Origin: Bacillota bacterium
GTDB taxonomy: Bacteria > Bacillota > Clostridia > Peptostreptococcales > Anaerovoracaceae
Reading direction: 5' to 3'
DNA: 64,000 nucleotides
NCBI GenBank assembly: GCA_030536355.1
Contig: JAUNQD010000001.1
Location: 111,709 to 175,708, forward strand
Positions within the stretch are counted from its first letter, which is position 1. Each line of letters begins with the position of its first letter. Below the pieces are notes generated by a model that saw only the letters and a program-made list of their open reading frames with translations, did no database searches and had not been told where the DNA came from. A program made the translations under genes and the position numbers. Of the stretch, positions 33,588 through 42,957 are shown piece after piece.

Positions 33588-34943
33588 TTATCGTCTGTTT
33601 GATGGTAACCAGATATTCATCTTCTCTGCTTCCTTGATCAGCTCTTCGCGGAAGTCCGGATGAGCGATGTTGATCATGGCTTCTGCACGTTCCCATGTAG
33701 TCAGGCCCTTTAAGTTTGCCTTGCCGTATTCGGTAACGATGAAGTGAGCGTTAGTTCTTGTATCTGTTACGATGGAGCCTTCTTTCAGCATCGGTCTGAT
33801 CCTTGATTTGATGCTGCCGTCCTTGTCCTTGTATGTTGACGGCAGGCATACGAAGCTCTTGCCGCCCTTTGACAGGTATGCTCCGAGAACGAAGTCCAGC
33901 TGTCCGCCCGCGCCACTGATATGTACCGGTCCGGATGATTCCGCATTTATCTGTCCGAACAGGTCAGCGTCTACCGCATTGTTGATGGAAATGAAGTTGT
34001 CGATCTGGCTGATGACTCTCACATCGTTAGTGTAGTCAACAGGAGCTCCCAGACATTCCGGATTCTCATTGAGATAATCGTACATCTTCTGGCCTCCTGC
34101 ACCGAATGCATAGACCTGCTTACCGCGGTCGATATTCTTAGCCATGCCGTTGATCTTTCCTGCCTTAGCCAGATCTACGAATCCGTCTACATACATTTCT
34201 GTATGGACACCGAGATCCTTCAGGTCTGATTCTGCGATCAATGATCCTACTGCATTGGCCATACCGCCGATACCCAGCTGCAGGCAAGCACCGTCAGTGA
34301 TCTCACTTACGATAAGTTCTCCGACCTTTCTGTCAAGATCGCTTGTCGGAGGTGTGCCCAGAGCGTCGATATCTTCGTTGTTTCCCTCTACGATCATGTC
34401 GATCTGAGAAATATGGATCTTTTCCTTGCCGTCAAAGAGTCCCGGAATTATAGGCATCTTATTATTCACTTCTACAACGATCTTCTTAGCACGGCTGCAC
34501 ATATCTGCCATGTGGGAAGTGTTAGTCCCGAAGTTGAAATATCCGTTAGCATCCATAGGTGCTACCTTGAACATTGCCACATCTACAGGATCCGGCAGAT
34601 CAAGATAATACTTAGGCAGTTCGGAATATTTGATAGGTGCGTAGAATGAAACGCCCTTCTTGATCATCTTACGTTCGATGCCGCTCATGTGCCAGCTGTT
34701 CCAGCAAAGGTGCTGGGCCGCATCTTCTACATCGAATATGAAGAGCTGCCTCAAAACCAAAGCTCCCCTGAACTTAAGACCTCTCAGGTTTTCAGCTTTG
34801 ATCCTTGCCGCCATCTCTTTATCAAGCTCGTAAGGCATGCCGTTTCCCCATCCGTAGTCTACCCAGTCTCCGGATTTGACGATCTTTACCGCCTCACTTG
34901 CTGTAGTTAATTTCTGTTCGTATTCTTTTCTGTACTGATTCAT
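33588..34943 (-). CDS. Butyryl-CoA:acetate-type CoA-transferase
   Basis: 451 residues, acetyl-CoA hydrolase/transferase family. N-terminus [20 protein letters not shown]; the catalytic glutamate is in [20 protein letters not shown] (about residue 335), and the CoA-binding glycine loops are present. Closest by my reading to butyryl-CoA or 4-hydroxybutyrate CoA-transferases that exchange CoA with acetate at the end of anaerobic fermentation. Eight bases after nifJ on the same strand, so probably cotranscribed, joining acetyl-CoA formation to acid production. Confidence 0.86.
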   Translation of the reverse strand: MNQYRKEYEQKLTTASEAVKIVKSGDWVDYGWGNGMPYELDKEMAARIKAENLRGLKFRGALVLRQLFIFDVEDAAQHLCWNSWHMSGIERKMIKKGVSFYAPIKYSELPKYYLDLPDPVDVAMFKVAPMDANGYFNFGTNTSHMADMCSRAKKIVVEVNNKMPIIPGLFDGKEKIHISQIDMIVEGNNEDIDALGTPPTSDLDRKVGELIVSEITDGACLQLGIGGMANAVGSLIAESDLKDLGVHTEMYVDGFVDLAKAGKINGMAKNIDRGKQVYAFGAGGQKMYDYLNENPECLGAPVDYTNDVRVISQIDNFISINNAVDADLFGQINAESSGPVHISGAGGQLDFVLGAYLSKGGKSFVCLPSTYKDKDGSIKSRIRPMLKEGSIVTDTRTNAHFIVTEYGKANLKGLTTWERAEAMINIAHPDFREELIKEAEKMNIWLPSNRR

Positions 34944-34951
34944 GGTCTACA

Positions 34952-37900
34952 TTACTCCCTTGAAGCTGCTTCCATCTGCTTGTATTCTTCGTACTTCTGC
35001 TTAGCCTGGATCTTCGCTTCAGCAAACAGTTCTTCTGCTACTTCAGGGAAATCCTTCTTCAGTGCTGCGAATCTTACTTCGCCTGCCAGGAAGTCTTCGA
35101 AATCCAGCTTAGGTTCACCTGAATCCAGAGTGAATGGCTTTTCTTTGTTGCTAGGGTCATATCTGTACAGAGTCCAGTAACCTGAATCTACCGCACGCTT
35201 CATTTCATCCTGTACGCAGCTCATGCCGGCCTTGATTCCGTGAGTGATACATGGAGCGTAAGCGATGACGATGGATGGCCCCGGATATGCTTCTGCTTCC
35301 TTGAGTGCCTTGAGCAGCTGGCTCTGGCTTGCGCCCATCGATACCTGTGCTACATAAACATCCTTATATGTCATCATCAGTGCGCCCAGATCCTTCTTAC
35401 GGCTTCTCTTACCTGCTGCAGCAAACTGTGCTACTGCGCCCAGCTGAGTTGCCTTTGATGACTGACCGCCTGTATTTGAGTAAACTTCTGTGTCGACCAG
35501 CAGGATGTTCACGTCTACTCCCATTGAGAATACGTGGTCTAAGCCGCCGTAACCGATGTCATAAGCCCATCCGTCACCGCCGACCATCCACATAGTCTTC
35601 TTTGACAGATGATCGCTGCTGTTTAAGATCTTCTGCGCTAAAACTGCTGCTTCGCCTTCGAATGAAGCTTCCTTGATAGCCTTTTCGAGAGCTCTGCTTG
35701 CAGGTTCTGAAGCCCTAAGATCATCGTAAGTATCAAACCATTCTTCAGCTGCAGCCTTTACATCTGCAGGAACTTCTTCCATAGCCATCAGAGCTTCGAT
35801 CTTATTTCTCACGCCGATCCTCTGCTGCTGAACTGCCAGCATCATACCTAAGCTGAATTCAGCGTTGTTTTCGAACAGTGAGTTTGACCATGCAGGGCCG
35901 TGGCCGTCCTTGTTAGTTGTATATGGAACGCAAGGCATCGCTGAACCCCACGCCTGTGTACATCCTGTAGCATTAGCAAAGTACATCTTGTCTCCAAAGA
36001 GCTGAGTGAGCAGCTTGATGTAAGGAGTTTCTCCGCATCCGCCGCAAGCGCCTGAGAACTCGAGGAGCGGCTTGATGAACTGGCTCATCTTGATATTTGT
36101 AGCCATTGCTTCCGGCTTTTCGGAAATAGTCAGACCATATTCCCAATGAGCCTGATCGTATTCCTTTTCTGAGATAGGAACCATAACGAGTGCCTTTTCC
36201 TTAGCAGGACATACGGAAGCGCAGCTTCCGCAGCTTGTGCAGTCCATATTGGAGATCTGCAGGCTGTATGTATACTCACCGAGGTTTGCGCCCTTTGCCT
36301 TGACCATTTCGAAGCCTTCTGGCGCAGCCTTTACTTCTTCTTCATCCATCAGATAAGGTCTGATAACGCCGTGTGAGCATACCAGTGAACACTGGTTACA
36401 CTGGATACACTTAGTAGCATCCCACTTAGGAACTTCAATGGCTATGTTACGCTTCTCGTATGCTGAAGTTCCCAGCGGCAATGTTCCGTCTTCCATGCCG
36501 ACGAAAGCGCTTACAGGCAGGTCGTCACCCTTCTGCTGGTTGATAGGAACCAGGATGTTTTCGATGAAAGCAGGCACTTCCTTCTTAGCAGGAGCTTCTG
36601 CGTCCACGTCGTCTGCCCATTCCTTAGGGATGTCGATCTTCTTAGTTGCTTCGATACCGGCATCAACAGCCTTCATGTTCAGACCAACAACTGTCTTACC
36701 CTTCTTGCCGTAAGTCTTTTCTACGAATTCCTTCATAAGAGCTACAGCTTCGTCAACAGGGATGATCTCAGCCAGCTTGAAGAATGCAGCCTGGAGAACC
36801 ATGTTTGATCTGTTGCCCAGACCGATCTCTCTTGAAATAGCGTTGGCGTCGATGATGTAGAAGTTGATGTCGTTTTCTACCATGTATTTCTTAACTTCTG
36901 CAGGGAGGTTTTCTCTCAGTTCGTCTTCGCCCCATTCGCAGTTGAGGAGGAATGTTCCGCCCGGCTTCAGTTCGCTGATGATGTCGTATTTATGTATGTA
37001 AGTCTGGTTGTGGCAGGCGATGAAGTCTGCTCTGTGTACCAGATAAGTGGATCTGATAGGGTTGCTTCCAAAGCGCAGGTGAGACTTAGTGCAGCCGAAT
37101 GACTTCTTAGTGTCGTATTCGAAGTAAGCCTGAGTGTAAAGGTCAGTCTTTTCTGCGATGATCTTAACTGTGCTCTTGTTAGCTCCTACTGTTCCGTCTG
37201 AACCAAGACCCCAGAACTTGCAGCTCTTAGTACTTGGATCGTCGATGAAGAATTCAGGGTCTACGTCCAGCGACAGGTTTGTCACGTCGTCTACTAAGCC
37301 GATAGTGAATTCAGGCTTCGGTTCTTCCTGAGCCAGGTTTCTGAATACTGCTTCGATCTGAGCCTGAGTAGTATCCTTGGAGGAAAGTCCGTAACGTCCG
37401 CCGTAGATCTCAGGTGCGCCCTTGATGTTAGCATAGGCTGTGCAAACGTCCTGGAAGAGAGGTTCGCCTGTAGCGCCGGCTTCCTTGCATCTATCGATAA
37501 CTGCGATCTTCTTAGTTGTCTTCGGAACAGCTTCCAGCAGGTGTTTCACTGAGAAAGGTCTGTAAAGGTGCACCTGTACGAAGCCCACCTTCTGGCCCTG
37601 CTTGTTCAGGTATTCTACTGTTTCCTGGATCGCGCCGCTTACTGATCCCATCGCTACGATAACGTGCTCTGCATCAGGTGCTCCGAAGTAATCGAACAGG
37701 TGATACTGTCTGCCTGTAACTTCTGCGATCTTATCCATGTATTCCTGAACTGTTTCAGGCAGTGCATCATAGAATCTGTTGTTGGATTCTCTTACCTGGA
37801 AATAGATATCAGGATTCTGTACCGAACTTCTGAGGATAGGATGATCAGGATTCAATGCGTTGTCTCTGAATGCCTGCAGTGCATCCCAGTCAAGCATCTT

Positions 37901-38482
37901 GCCGAAGTCTTCGTAATCGATAGCTTCGATCTTCTGGATCTCGTGAGATGTTCTGAAGCCGTCAAAGAAGTGCATGAAAGGAACTTTTGACTTGATCGCA
38001 GCCAGATGGGCGATACCTGCCAAGTCCATAACTTCCTGTACGCTTCCTGATGAGATCATAGCGAAACCTGTCTGTCTGCAGTTCATTACGTCAGAGTGAT
38101 CTCCAAAGATAGAAAATGCATGTGTTCCTACTGTTCTTGATGCTACGTGGAGAACTCCGGGATGTCTCTGTCCTGAGATTCTGTGCATAGTAGGGATCAT
38201 CAGCATCAACCCTTGAGATGATGTGAAAGAAGTAGCCAGGCTTCCTGCTTCCAGTGCTCCGTGTACAGCACCTGCAGCACCTGCTTCTGACTGCATTTCT
38301 ACTAATTTTACCGGCTGACCGAATAAGTTCAGTCTGCCCTTAGCTGACCATTCGTCTGTTTTTTCCGCCATCGGTGAAGAAGGTGTGATCGGATAGATAC
38401 CCGCAACTTCCGTGAAGGCGTATGCGACGTATGCCGCAGCTTCGTTTCCGTCCATTGTTACTATATTTTTCTTAATACTCAT
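34952..38482 (-). CDS. nifJ: Pyruvate:ferredoxin (flavodoxin) oxidoreductase, single chain
   Basis: Oxidises pyruvate to acetyl-CoA and CO2 with reduction of ferredoxin. 1176 residues, the standard length. Domains in order: pyrimidine-binding domain (MDGNEAAAYVAYAFTEVAGI, YPITPSSPMAEKTDEW), transketolase C-like domain, gamma domain, two 4Fe-4S clusters (CIQCNQCSLVCSHG; CTSCGSCASVCP, about 690-755), then the TPP-binding domain with CGGCGE, GDGWAYDIGYGG and SNTGGQSSK. It has a near-consensus promoter 40-70 bases upstream. A leucine-type T-box unit ends about 125 bases upstream of the start codon, an unexpected control element for this gene. Confidence 0.96.
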   Translation of the reverse strand: MSIKKNIVTMDGNEAAAYVAYAFTEVAGIYPITPSSPMAEKTDEWSAKGRLNLFGQPVKLVEMQSEAGAAGAVHGALEAGSLATSFTSSQGLMLMIPTMHRISGQRHPGVLHVASRTVGTHAFSIFGDHSDVMNCRQTGFAMISSGSVQEVMDLAGIAHLAAIKSKVPFMHFFDGFRTSHEIQKIEAIDYEDFGKMLDWDALQAFRDNALNPDHPILRSSVQNPDIYFQVRESNNRFYDALPETVQEYMDKIAEVTGRQYHLFDYFGAPDAEHVIVAMGSVSGAIQETVEYLNKQGQKVGFVQVHLYRPFSVKHLLEAVPKTTKKIAVIDRCKEAGATGEPLFQDVCTAYANIKGAPEIYGGRYGLSSKDTTQAQIEAVFRNLAQEEPKPEFTIGLVDDVTNLSLDVDPEFFIDDPSTKSCKFWGLGSDGTVGANKSTVKIIAEKTDLYTQAYFEYDTKKSFGCTKSHLRFGSNPIRSTYLVHRADFIACHNQTYIHKYDIISELKPGGTFLLNCEWGEDELRENLPAEVKKYMVENDINFYIIDANAISREIGLGNRSNMVLQAAFFKLAEIIPVDEAVALMKEFVEKTYGKKGKTVVGLNMKAVDAGIEATKKIDIPKEWADDVDAEAPAKKEVPAFIENILVPINQQKGDDLPVSAFVGMEDGTLPLGTSAYEKRNIAIEVPKWDATKCIQCNQCSLVCSHGVIRPYLMDEEEVKAAPEGFEMVKAKGANLGEYTYSLQISNMDCTSCGSCASVCPAKEKALVMVPISEKEYDQAHWEYGLTISEKPEAMATNIKMSQFIKPLLEFSGACGGCGETPYIKLLTQLFGDKMYFANATGCTQAWGSAMPCVPYTTNKDGHGPAWSNSLFENNAEFSLGMMLAVQQQRIGVRNKIEALMAMEEVPADVKAAAEEWFDTYDDLRASEPASRALEKAIKEASFEGEAAVLAQKILNSSDHLSKKTMWMVGGDGWAYDIGYGGLDHVFSMGVDVNILLVDTEVYSNTGGQSSKATQLGAVAQFAAAGKRSRKKDLGALMMTYKDVYVAQVSMGASQSQLLKALKEAEAYPGPSIVIAYAPCITHGIKAGMSCVQDEMKRAVDSGYWTLYRYDPSNKEKPFTLDSGEPKLDFEDFLAGEVRFAALKKDFPEVAEELFAEAKIQAKQKYEEYKQMEAASRE

Positions 38483-38523
38483 CTTTTTCCTCCTGAGTTT
38501 TTTTACTGTCGTGCCAACTAATT

Positions 38524-38552
38524 ATTATATAATTGTTTTTTGTCCGGTGCAA
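38524..38552 (-). promoter_or_regulatory. Sigma-A promoter of nifJ
   Basis: TTGCAC (38552-38547), 17 bases, TATAAT (38529-38524), 42 bases before the start codon. It allows nifJ to be expressed regardless of the T-box upstream. Confidence 0.75.
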
Positions 38553-38608
38553 GCTTGGAATGGCTATTTTCCTATAGCCTTCACCATTTTCGCGATGAAT
38601 TTCGCGGT

Positions 38609-38904
38609 AAAATATTAAAGCCTCCGTCTCAAACTAAGAGACGAAGGCATTAGCATCCGCGGTACCACTCTTATTGGTATGCTGTTTCGGCCGGAGGCCG
38701 TTTCGCGAAAGCCTGCAGACCGCTGTCTGTCCTTTGCACGAAAGATCACATACCCACTTAAAAGGTTCTGCTCCCGGGTGAGACATTTGACTCCGTATAC
38801 AGCCTCGCACCAGCCGGCTGCTCTCTGAAATACTTGCATCAAACTTATTCCGTTCATCGCATCTTTATTAAGTTGCCCGGAATTGACCGAAACCATTTCC
38901 GTTG
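38609..38904 (-). ncRNA. T-box leader, leucine specifier, upstream of nifJ
   Basis: The minus strand carries stem I with AGAGAG and GGTGCGA loops, a specifier loop reading TGTCTCAC (CTC, Leu, at 38782-38780), the T-box sequence AGTGGTACCGCG (38669-38658), and a terminator (38648-38620, stem GCCTTCGTCTC / GAGACGGAGGC). The terminator tail is TTTAATATTTT, weaker than in the leuA copy. The sequence is near-identical over long stretches to the leuA T-box at 59276-59568. Confidence 0.93.
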
Positions 38905-38910
38905 TGTACT

Positions 38911-38939
38911 AATATATATTAGAGTGTTTGCTCTGTCAA
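38911..38939 (-). promoter_or_regulatory. Promoter of the nifJ-side T-box
   Basis: TTGACA (38939-38934), 17 bases, TATATT (38916-38911). Same elements and spacing as the leuA T-box promoter. Confidence 0.75.
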
Positions 38940-39005
38940 CCGCTCTATTGTGCTAAAGCAGTTGAGTTTTGAGGATTTGTTTGCTGTGTTTGAATGAAAT
39001 ACATA

Positions 39006-39317
39006 TTACTCAGTTTCCATTTGTAACGGAAGCAGCCCTTCATATTTCTTATATATATTATAAATTGCTTTAAACTCCTCTATCGTTACTGCATGTTTTC
39101 CGAATGGCGATACCATTCCTATACCAGGCATTCCTCTCGCATAAACTTTGGAGTTAAGATTAACATATATCCAAGGCATATCGTAATTGTGCGCGGGATA
39201 CCATTTTTCAAAGCCCTCTTGTTCCAAGTACTTTTTAAAATCAGAGGCATGAAATCCCCTCAAACTATCATCGTAAACAAGAACTGCTGCTGTACCTTCA
39301 CCTATACTTTTATCCAT
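39006..39317 (-). CDS. Hypothetical protein, about 103 residues
   Basis: Not recognised. Starts MDKSIGEGTAAVLVYDDSLR (ATG at 39317 after AGAGGTG); an ATG at 39335, overlapping the preceding stop as ATGA, is an alternative. Soluble, mixed alpha/beta, with an aromatic-rich segment WYPAHNYDMPWIYVNLN. Second gene of a two-gene unit with the small zinc-ribbon protein, at the edge of the AT-rich island. Confidence 0.65.
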   Translation of the reverse strand: MDKSIGEGTAAVLVYDDSLRGFHASDFKKYLEQEGFEKWYPAHNYDMPWIYVNLNSKVYARGMPGIGMVSPFGKHAVTIEEFKAIYNIYKKYEGLLPLQMETE

Positions 39318-39331
39318 GTACACCTCTTCTC

Positions 39332-39595
39332 TCATGTTCCAAAGTAATACTCAAACATCTTTTCCACATCTTCTTTTGTGATTTCTTCTCCATTTATTTC
39401 TTTAGGCAAAACGGCATCTATCCAGCAGTGAGGACATTGCGCGGTTAAATTGTTAGGGTCGGACTGCCACCATTCAATCTCTGACACATCAAATTCAGCT
39501 CCACAATATACGCAAACACATTTTTTTGCTTTGAGCAATATGTCTCTGTTTTCATATGTAAGTTTGTAAATTCTCTTATATTTTTCAGATATCAT
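39332..39595 (-). CDS. Small zinc-ribbon-like hypothetical protein
   Basis: 87 residues. Two CxxC pairs, VCVYCGAEF (about 27-35) and CPHCWIDA (about 54-61), can bind one zinc ion. The tail is acidic. Family not recognised. Its stop overlaps the next start in the unit (ATGA). Confidence 0.7.
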   Translation of the reverse strand: MISEKYKRIYKLTYENRDILLKAKKCVCVYCGAEFDVSEIEWWQSDPNNLTAQCPHCWIDAVLPKEINGEEITKEDVEKMFEYYFGT

Positions 39596-39682
39596 TGCAG
39601 CATCTCCCCCTTACTAAAATCTTTGATCGGTAATGCCAATACAGGTTTGCATTCAAAGCTCACTCCATCGTAAGTTAAAACT

Positions 39683-40579
39683 CTATGGCTTTACCGGCAC
39701 TCTTGCTGCCGGAACAAGTTTGGCAGCTAATTCAACATGCTTTTTTTGATCATCGAAGAAAATATTAGCGCCAAAAGCTTTTAGCACCTCGCTTTTCTCT
39801 ACGCCACCCAAGAAAAAGGCTTCATCAATCTTTACATCCCAGGCACGTAGCGTTCTAATCACCCTCTCATGAGCCGGCGCTTTTCTCGCAGTAACTAGTG
39901 CTGTTCTAATTGGCATTTTATCCTCAGGAAATTCTTTTTGAATAAGAGAGATAATTTTAAGCAATTTCGCAAAAGGCCCTTGCTCTAAATTATTCTGGGC
40001 ATTTTTTCTTTCGTGTTCTTCAAACGCATCTAATCCTTTTTCTTGATAGATCCTTTCAGATTCGTCAGAAAAGATGACTGCATCTCCATCAAAGGCAATC
40101 CTTATATGGTCTAATTCCTCAAATATATTTGTTTCTATTTTTGAGTCCACACAAATGATTCCTGCTGCTATATCTGCAGCTATGGCTTCTTGTACGTCAG
40201 TTTCATCTGCAGATAGGAACAAGTCCGTTTTAAACGCCTCTAAATACGGTGCTATCGAAGAACCGCTTACCAAGGCAGCTCTTCCAATGTCTAATCCGTA
40301 GTGCGCTATAGAGTTAAAGATTCTCAAACTCGTATCCGCGCTATTTTTAGACATGATTATTATCTCTATGTACCTTTTTTCATCCGAATTCAAAGCTTGC
40401 AGTGCCTTTACTAATGAAAAGCCAGCCCCCGGTTTTAACACAACATTCTCATGCGCTCTTTGGTAGTCTATATATGCTTCAAGCCCTTCTTCTTCGTATA
40501 TTTGATTCTCATCCTCAAGGTCAAATAGTGCCCTTGAGGATATACCTACAACTAGCTTATTTTCTAAAGAAACTGCCAT
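39683..40579 (-). CDS. 5'-nucleotidase (cytosolic IA-like family)
   Basis: 298 residues of the 5-nucleotidase family related to vertebrate cytosolic 5'-nucleotidase I, HAD-like. Motifs: VVGISSRALFDLEDE at the N-terminus, IRIAFDGDAVIFSDESE (about residue 165; DxDxxxFSD catalytic type), ALVTARKAPAHERVIRTLRAWDV, and EAFFLGGVEKSEVLKAFGANIFFDDQ (acidic metal site). Probably dephosphorylates nucleoside monophosphates. It begins 15 bases after the truncated sigma-like gene and should be cotranscribed under the same riboswitch-like leader. Confidence 0.85.
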   Translation of the reverse strand: MAVSLENKLVVGISSRALFDLEDENQIYEEEGLEAYIDYQRAHENVVLKPGAGFSLVKALQALNSDEKRYIEIIIMSKNSADTSLRIFNSIAHYGLDIGRAALVSGSSIAPYLEAFKTDLFLSADETDVQEAIAADIAAGIICVDSKIETNIFEELDHIRIAFDGDAVIFSDESERIYQEKGLDAFEEHERKNAQNNLEQGPFAKLLKIISLIQKEFPEDKMPIRTALVTARKAPAHERVIRTLRAWDVKIDEAFFLGGVEKSEVLKAFGANIFFDDQKKHVELAAKLVPAARVPVKP

Positions 40580-40594
40580 GTCTACCTCCTTTTG

Positions 40595-40903
40595 CTAAGC
40601 TGCAACTTCAGATACACATGACATACTTTCAACTAAAAGCATGTCACGCATAAAGTCGCGTATCATGAAGAATGAATGCACTTCAAAATTGATACATGTT
40701 GCCGCACTGTATGTTTCAACTGCGTATTCTACTGCCGAATGTCCGGTAGCTATTAACAGCTCAACGTTCAGCTCCCCTTCAAAGTTTCCAGCATAGTGTT
40801 CTGCAAAACCTCTTATTTGCTCTGCTTTCAGTTCGTGTAAAGCTCTCATTGCGATTTCATTTCCCTGCTGTGCGTTTCTTACCATTTCATTTAAATTTTT
40901 CAT
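40595..40903 (-). CDS. Truncated sigma-70-region-2-like protein
   Basis: 102 residues starting MKNLNEMVRNAQQGNE. Residues 8-73 align almost without gaps with the N-terminal part of the sigma factor at 45166-45996: VR.A..G.E.A, then FA..Y, L..E, AV..A.ET and NF. It has no region 3 or 4, so it cannot bind -35 DNA in the usual way; it could compete for core polymerase or be an anti-sigma-like partner (inference). GGAGG seven bases before the ATG lies in P1 of the leader RNA. The next gene is the 5'-nucleotidase. Confidence 0.65.
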   Translation of the reverse strand: MKNLNEMVRNAQQGNEIAMRALHELKAEQIRGFAEHYAGNFEGELNVELLIATGHSAVEYAVETYSAATCINFEVHSFFMIRDFMRDMLLVESMSCVSEVAA

Positions 40904-40911
40904 TTGATTTC

Positions 40912-41033
40912 CTCCATTGTTCAAGCATTAGCACCTTTTAAATAAATTTACAGGTTGCTGCACGGTCATTGAGCTTGTCTCTCGCGTGCTCTAAATGGAA
41001 TTTTGTTTCCTTCCCTGTTACACTTACATTATA
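40912..41033 (-). ncRNA. Structured 5' leader, SAM-riboswitch-clan-like (copy A)
   Basis: Minus-strand RNA after a TATAAT box (41033-41028). P1: 41000-40994 pairs with 40918-40912, which covers the ribosome site. P2: GCACG (40989-40985) with CGTGC (40964-40960), enclosing GAGAGACAAGCTC and ATGAC. P3: ACCT (40955-40952) with AGGT (40936-40933). Conserved strings GCAACC and GGTGCTAAT flank P3 as in SAM-I. Loop L2 CAAGC can pair with GCTTG (after GCTAAT), a pseudoknot typical of this clan. Ligand binding would close P1 and block translation. Class assignment is from memory of consensus features. Confidence 0.7.
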
Positions 41034-41069
41034 CCTCCCCATTCTGGTCAATATTTGTTCTTTATTGAA

Positions 41070-42548
41070 TTAATCTAATATTATTTTAAGTTTTTCATGA
41101 ATTTTCACCATTGCAAATGTATCAAGCTTACAATACTCCAGTAATTCCTTCCTTGTTTTCTCTTTTTCATCTTCTGACATCTTGTCCATACCCCAAAAGG
41201 CATGAGATGCTGCCAAGCCATTATTTGCTCCTTCCAAGTTGTTATAATCCAACTCTGGACAATTTGGGAATAATGCAGGTAATACAACTTTTACTGAGCT
41301 GAGTCCTTTCATGGCTTTGCAATAATAATCTTTTTTTCTAAACGGCTCTTCTATATCTACTATGTTCTCACATATATTAAGTAAATGTTCTCTTAAATCA
41401 GGAAACATTTCTGCCAATGGCATTAACATCCTTATCTCCGCAGATTTGTGGTATACAATGCAGTTGACGTTCTTTGGAATTATTTCACAAAGCTTTTCTG
41501 CAAATTCACGTCTGGGATCTCTTCCCGCATCGGCTAAGAAACTGTAATGCTTGAGATCACCGTTTTCACAATCCTGAACATGTATCGAAAATTGGAATGG
41601 TATTTCTTTATAAGGATTTATACCATCGAATCTGGGGACTGCATATTTTACAGATTCAAAATCAATATAATACACAGGATATTTTACTTTGTCTAAAAAA
41701 GCTTTTATACTTTCCTTTTCAATATATTCAACATCATTTAGCTCCGCTTTTACCTGTTTAGTTTGCGCTTCATTTAGTTTTGCTTTATACAAAACGTCTT
41801 CAAAGCTCTCAACTCCATCCGCGAAGTATTTTTGCTTCTTATCGTTACGCATGCCGGCAATATCAAAAATTGATGGCGAAGGAAGTTCTTTTTTACAATA
41901 TGCTGAAAAAACGCATTCTTTAATATTGGGGCAATCACTTAAAGAAACTTCAATCTCATTATTTTGCTCCGCTATATTTCTGGCATATTGAATCTTTTTA
42001 ACTATATATTTCTGTTCAGAAACAATTCCTTCTGTATAATCAGTAAGAATAAAAAGTTCTTGCAAATCAAGTCCGCCATTTCTTATGTAATTTTTATTCA
42101 AGTGCATCAAATATGCTCCTGTAATGTTAAGGCCTGAACTGGATAAAACATAGTATTGGAACGCTATATCGTCTTTATAAATATCTTTTATTTTTGTTCC
42201 ACTCTTCACCTCAATTATTTCATATCCCAAGCTAGTTTTTCTAAGTAAATCCACACTACAAAACAATCCATTATATATAAAGCTTGCTTCAGCAATAACC
42301 GCTGCTCCGGATGCTAACAATCGCTCAGTTTCTTTTACCATCTCCATAAGATTTGACCTGTATTCAACAAATTCATATTCGCCGAAATATCTTCTAGCCA
42401 GTTCACCCACTTCCACCCCTTCTGCTAAGGGATGTTCGTTAAAAGTATCCTCAGCTGCCTCCGGTTTGTGTTCACTTAACCAAAGAGCCTTAGGGCATTT
42501 TACTGCTGTTATATACTTTGACTTTGTAAAAAAATGCATTGCCACCAT
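41070..42548 (-). CDS. PD-(D/E)XK nuclease / DUF2779 protein
   Basis: 492 residues. N-terminal Cas4/RecB-like nuclease region: AEASFIYNGLFCSVDLL, then YEIIEVKSGT (the ExK pair, about residue 110-114). Four cysteines, CPNIKECVFSAYCKKE (about 207-222, plus an N-terminal Cys in KCPKALW), suggest an iron-sulphur cluster as in Cas4. The C-terminal DUF2779 domain looks like a DEDD exonuclease (VYYIDFESVKYA about 290; late Asp in LEYCKLDTFAM). Possibly DNA repair or phage defence. AGGAG precedes the ATG; an ATG at 42539 is an alternative. Confidence 0.83.
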   Translation of the reverse strand: MVAMHFFTKSKYITAVKCPKALWLSEHKPEAAEDTFNEHPLAEGVEVGELARRYFGEYEFVEYRSNLMEMVKETERLLASGAAVIAEASFIYNGLFCSVDLLRKTSLGYEIIEVKSGTKIKDIYKDDIAFQYYVLSSSGLNITGAYLMHLNKNYIRNGGLDLQELFILTDYTEGIVSEQKYIVKKIQYARNIAEQNNEIEVSLSDCPNIKECVFSAYCKKELPSPSIFDIAGMRNDKKQKYFADGVESFEDVLYKAKLNEAQTKQVKAELNDVEYIEKESIKAFLDKVKYPVYYIDFESVKYAVPRFDGINPYKEIPFQFSIHVQDCENGDLKHYSFLADAGRDPRREFAEKLCEIIPKNVNCIVYHKSAEIRMLMPLAEMFPDLREHLLNICENIVDIEEPFRKKDYYCKAMKGLSSVKVVLPALFPNCPELDYNNLEGANNGLAASHAFWGMDKMSEDEKEKTRKELLEYCKLDTFAMVKIHEKLKIILD

Positions 42549-42585
42549 TTATCTCCTTATACCTATTATCAAAATGCTCACTATT

Positions 42586-42921
42586 TTACCAATCCATGTC
42601 ATCTAATTTTTCAGCGGGAATTCCATCCTCAATAGCTCTCCTTCGCAACTCAGCAAGTTCCATATCTTCAGCTTCTTCAAGAATTTCCTCTGTCAGCAGA
42701 TATATTCTTGGCCCTTTATTTACTATAAATTTTGCGCCGTCTTTGACTATGTGTCCTCGCTCTATCAATGATGGAATTATATATTTTAGATGCTTTGTTT
42801 CAACATTCATTGCATTTGCCAATTCTCTACTAGAAAAAACAAATTTACCATTTAAGTTTGCTTCTCTAATAAAACTCAAAATTTTACGTTCATTGTCTTT
42901 TAACTTGTGCTTAGCATTCAT
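42586..42921 (-). CDS. Small winged-helix protein
   Basis: 111 residues. LKDNERKILSFIREA, then FSSRELANAMNVETKHLKYI and LIERGHIVKDGAKFIV form a MarR/BlaI-like winged helix (about 8-65). The C-terminus is an acidic helix. Family not assigned. It is between the DUF2779 gene and the nuclease-like hypothetical, all on the minus strand with short gaps; probably their regulator or a DNA-binding subunit. Confidence 0.7.
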   Translation of the reverse strand: MNAKHKLKDNERKILSFIREANLNGKFVFSSRELANAMNVETKHLKYIIPSLIERGHIVKDGAKFIVNKGPRIYLLTEEILEEAEDMELAELRRRAIEDGIPAEKLDDMDW

Positions 42922-42957
42922 AATTATTTCTCCTCGTACTAATTCGAATTAATTATT

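Noticed and set aside
38615..38896. 93-codon frame over the nifJ-side T-box
   Set aside because: It lies wholly within a structured leader RNA with T-box signatures and has no ribosome site.
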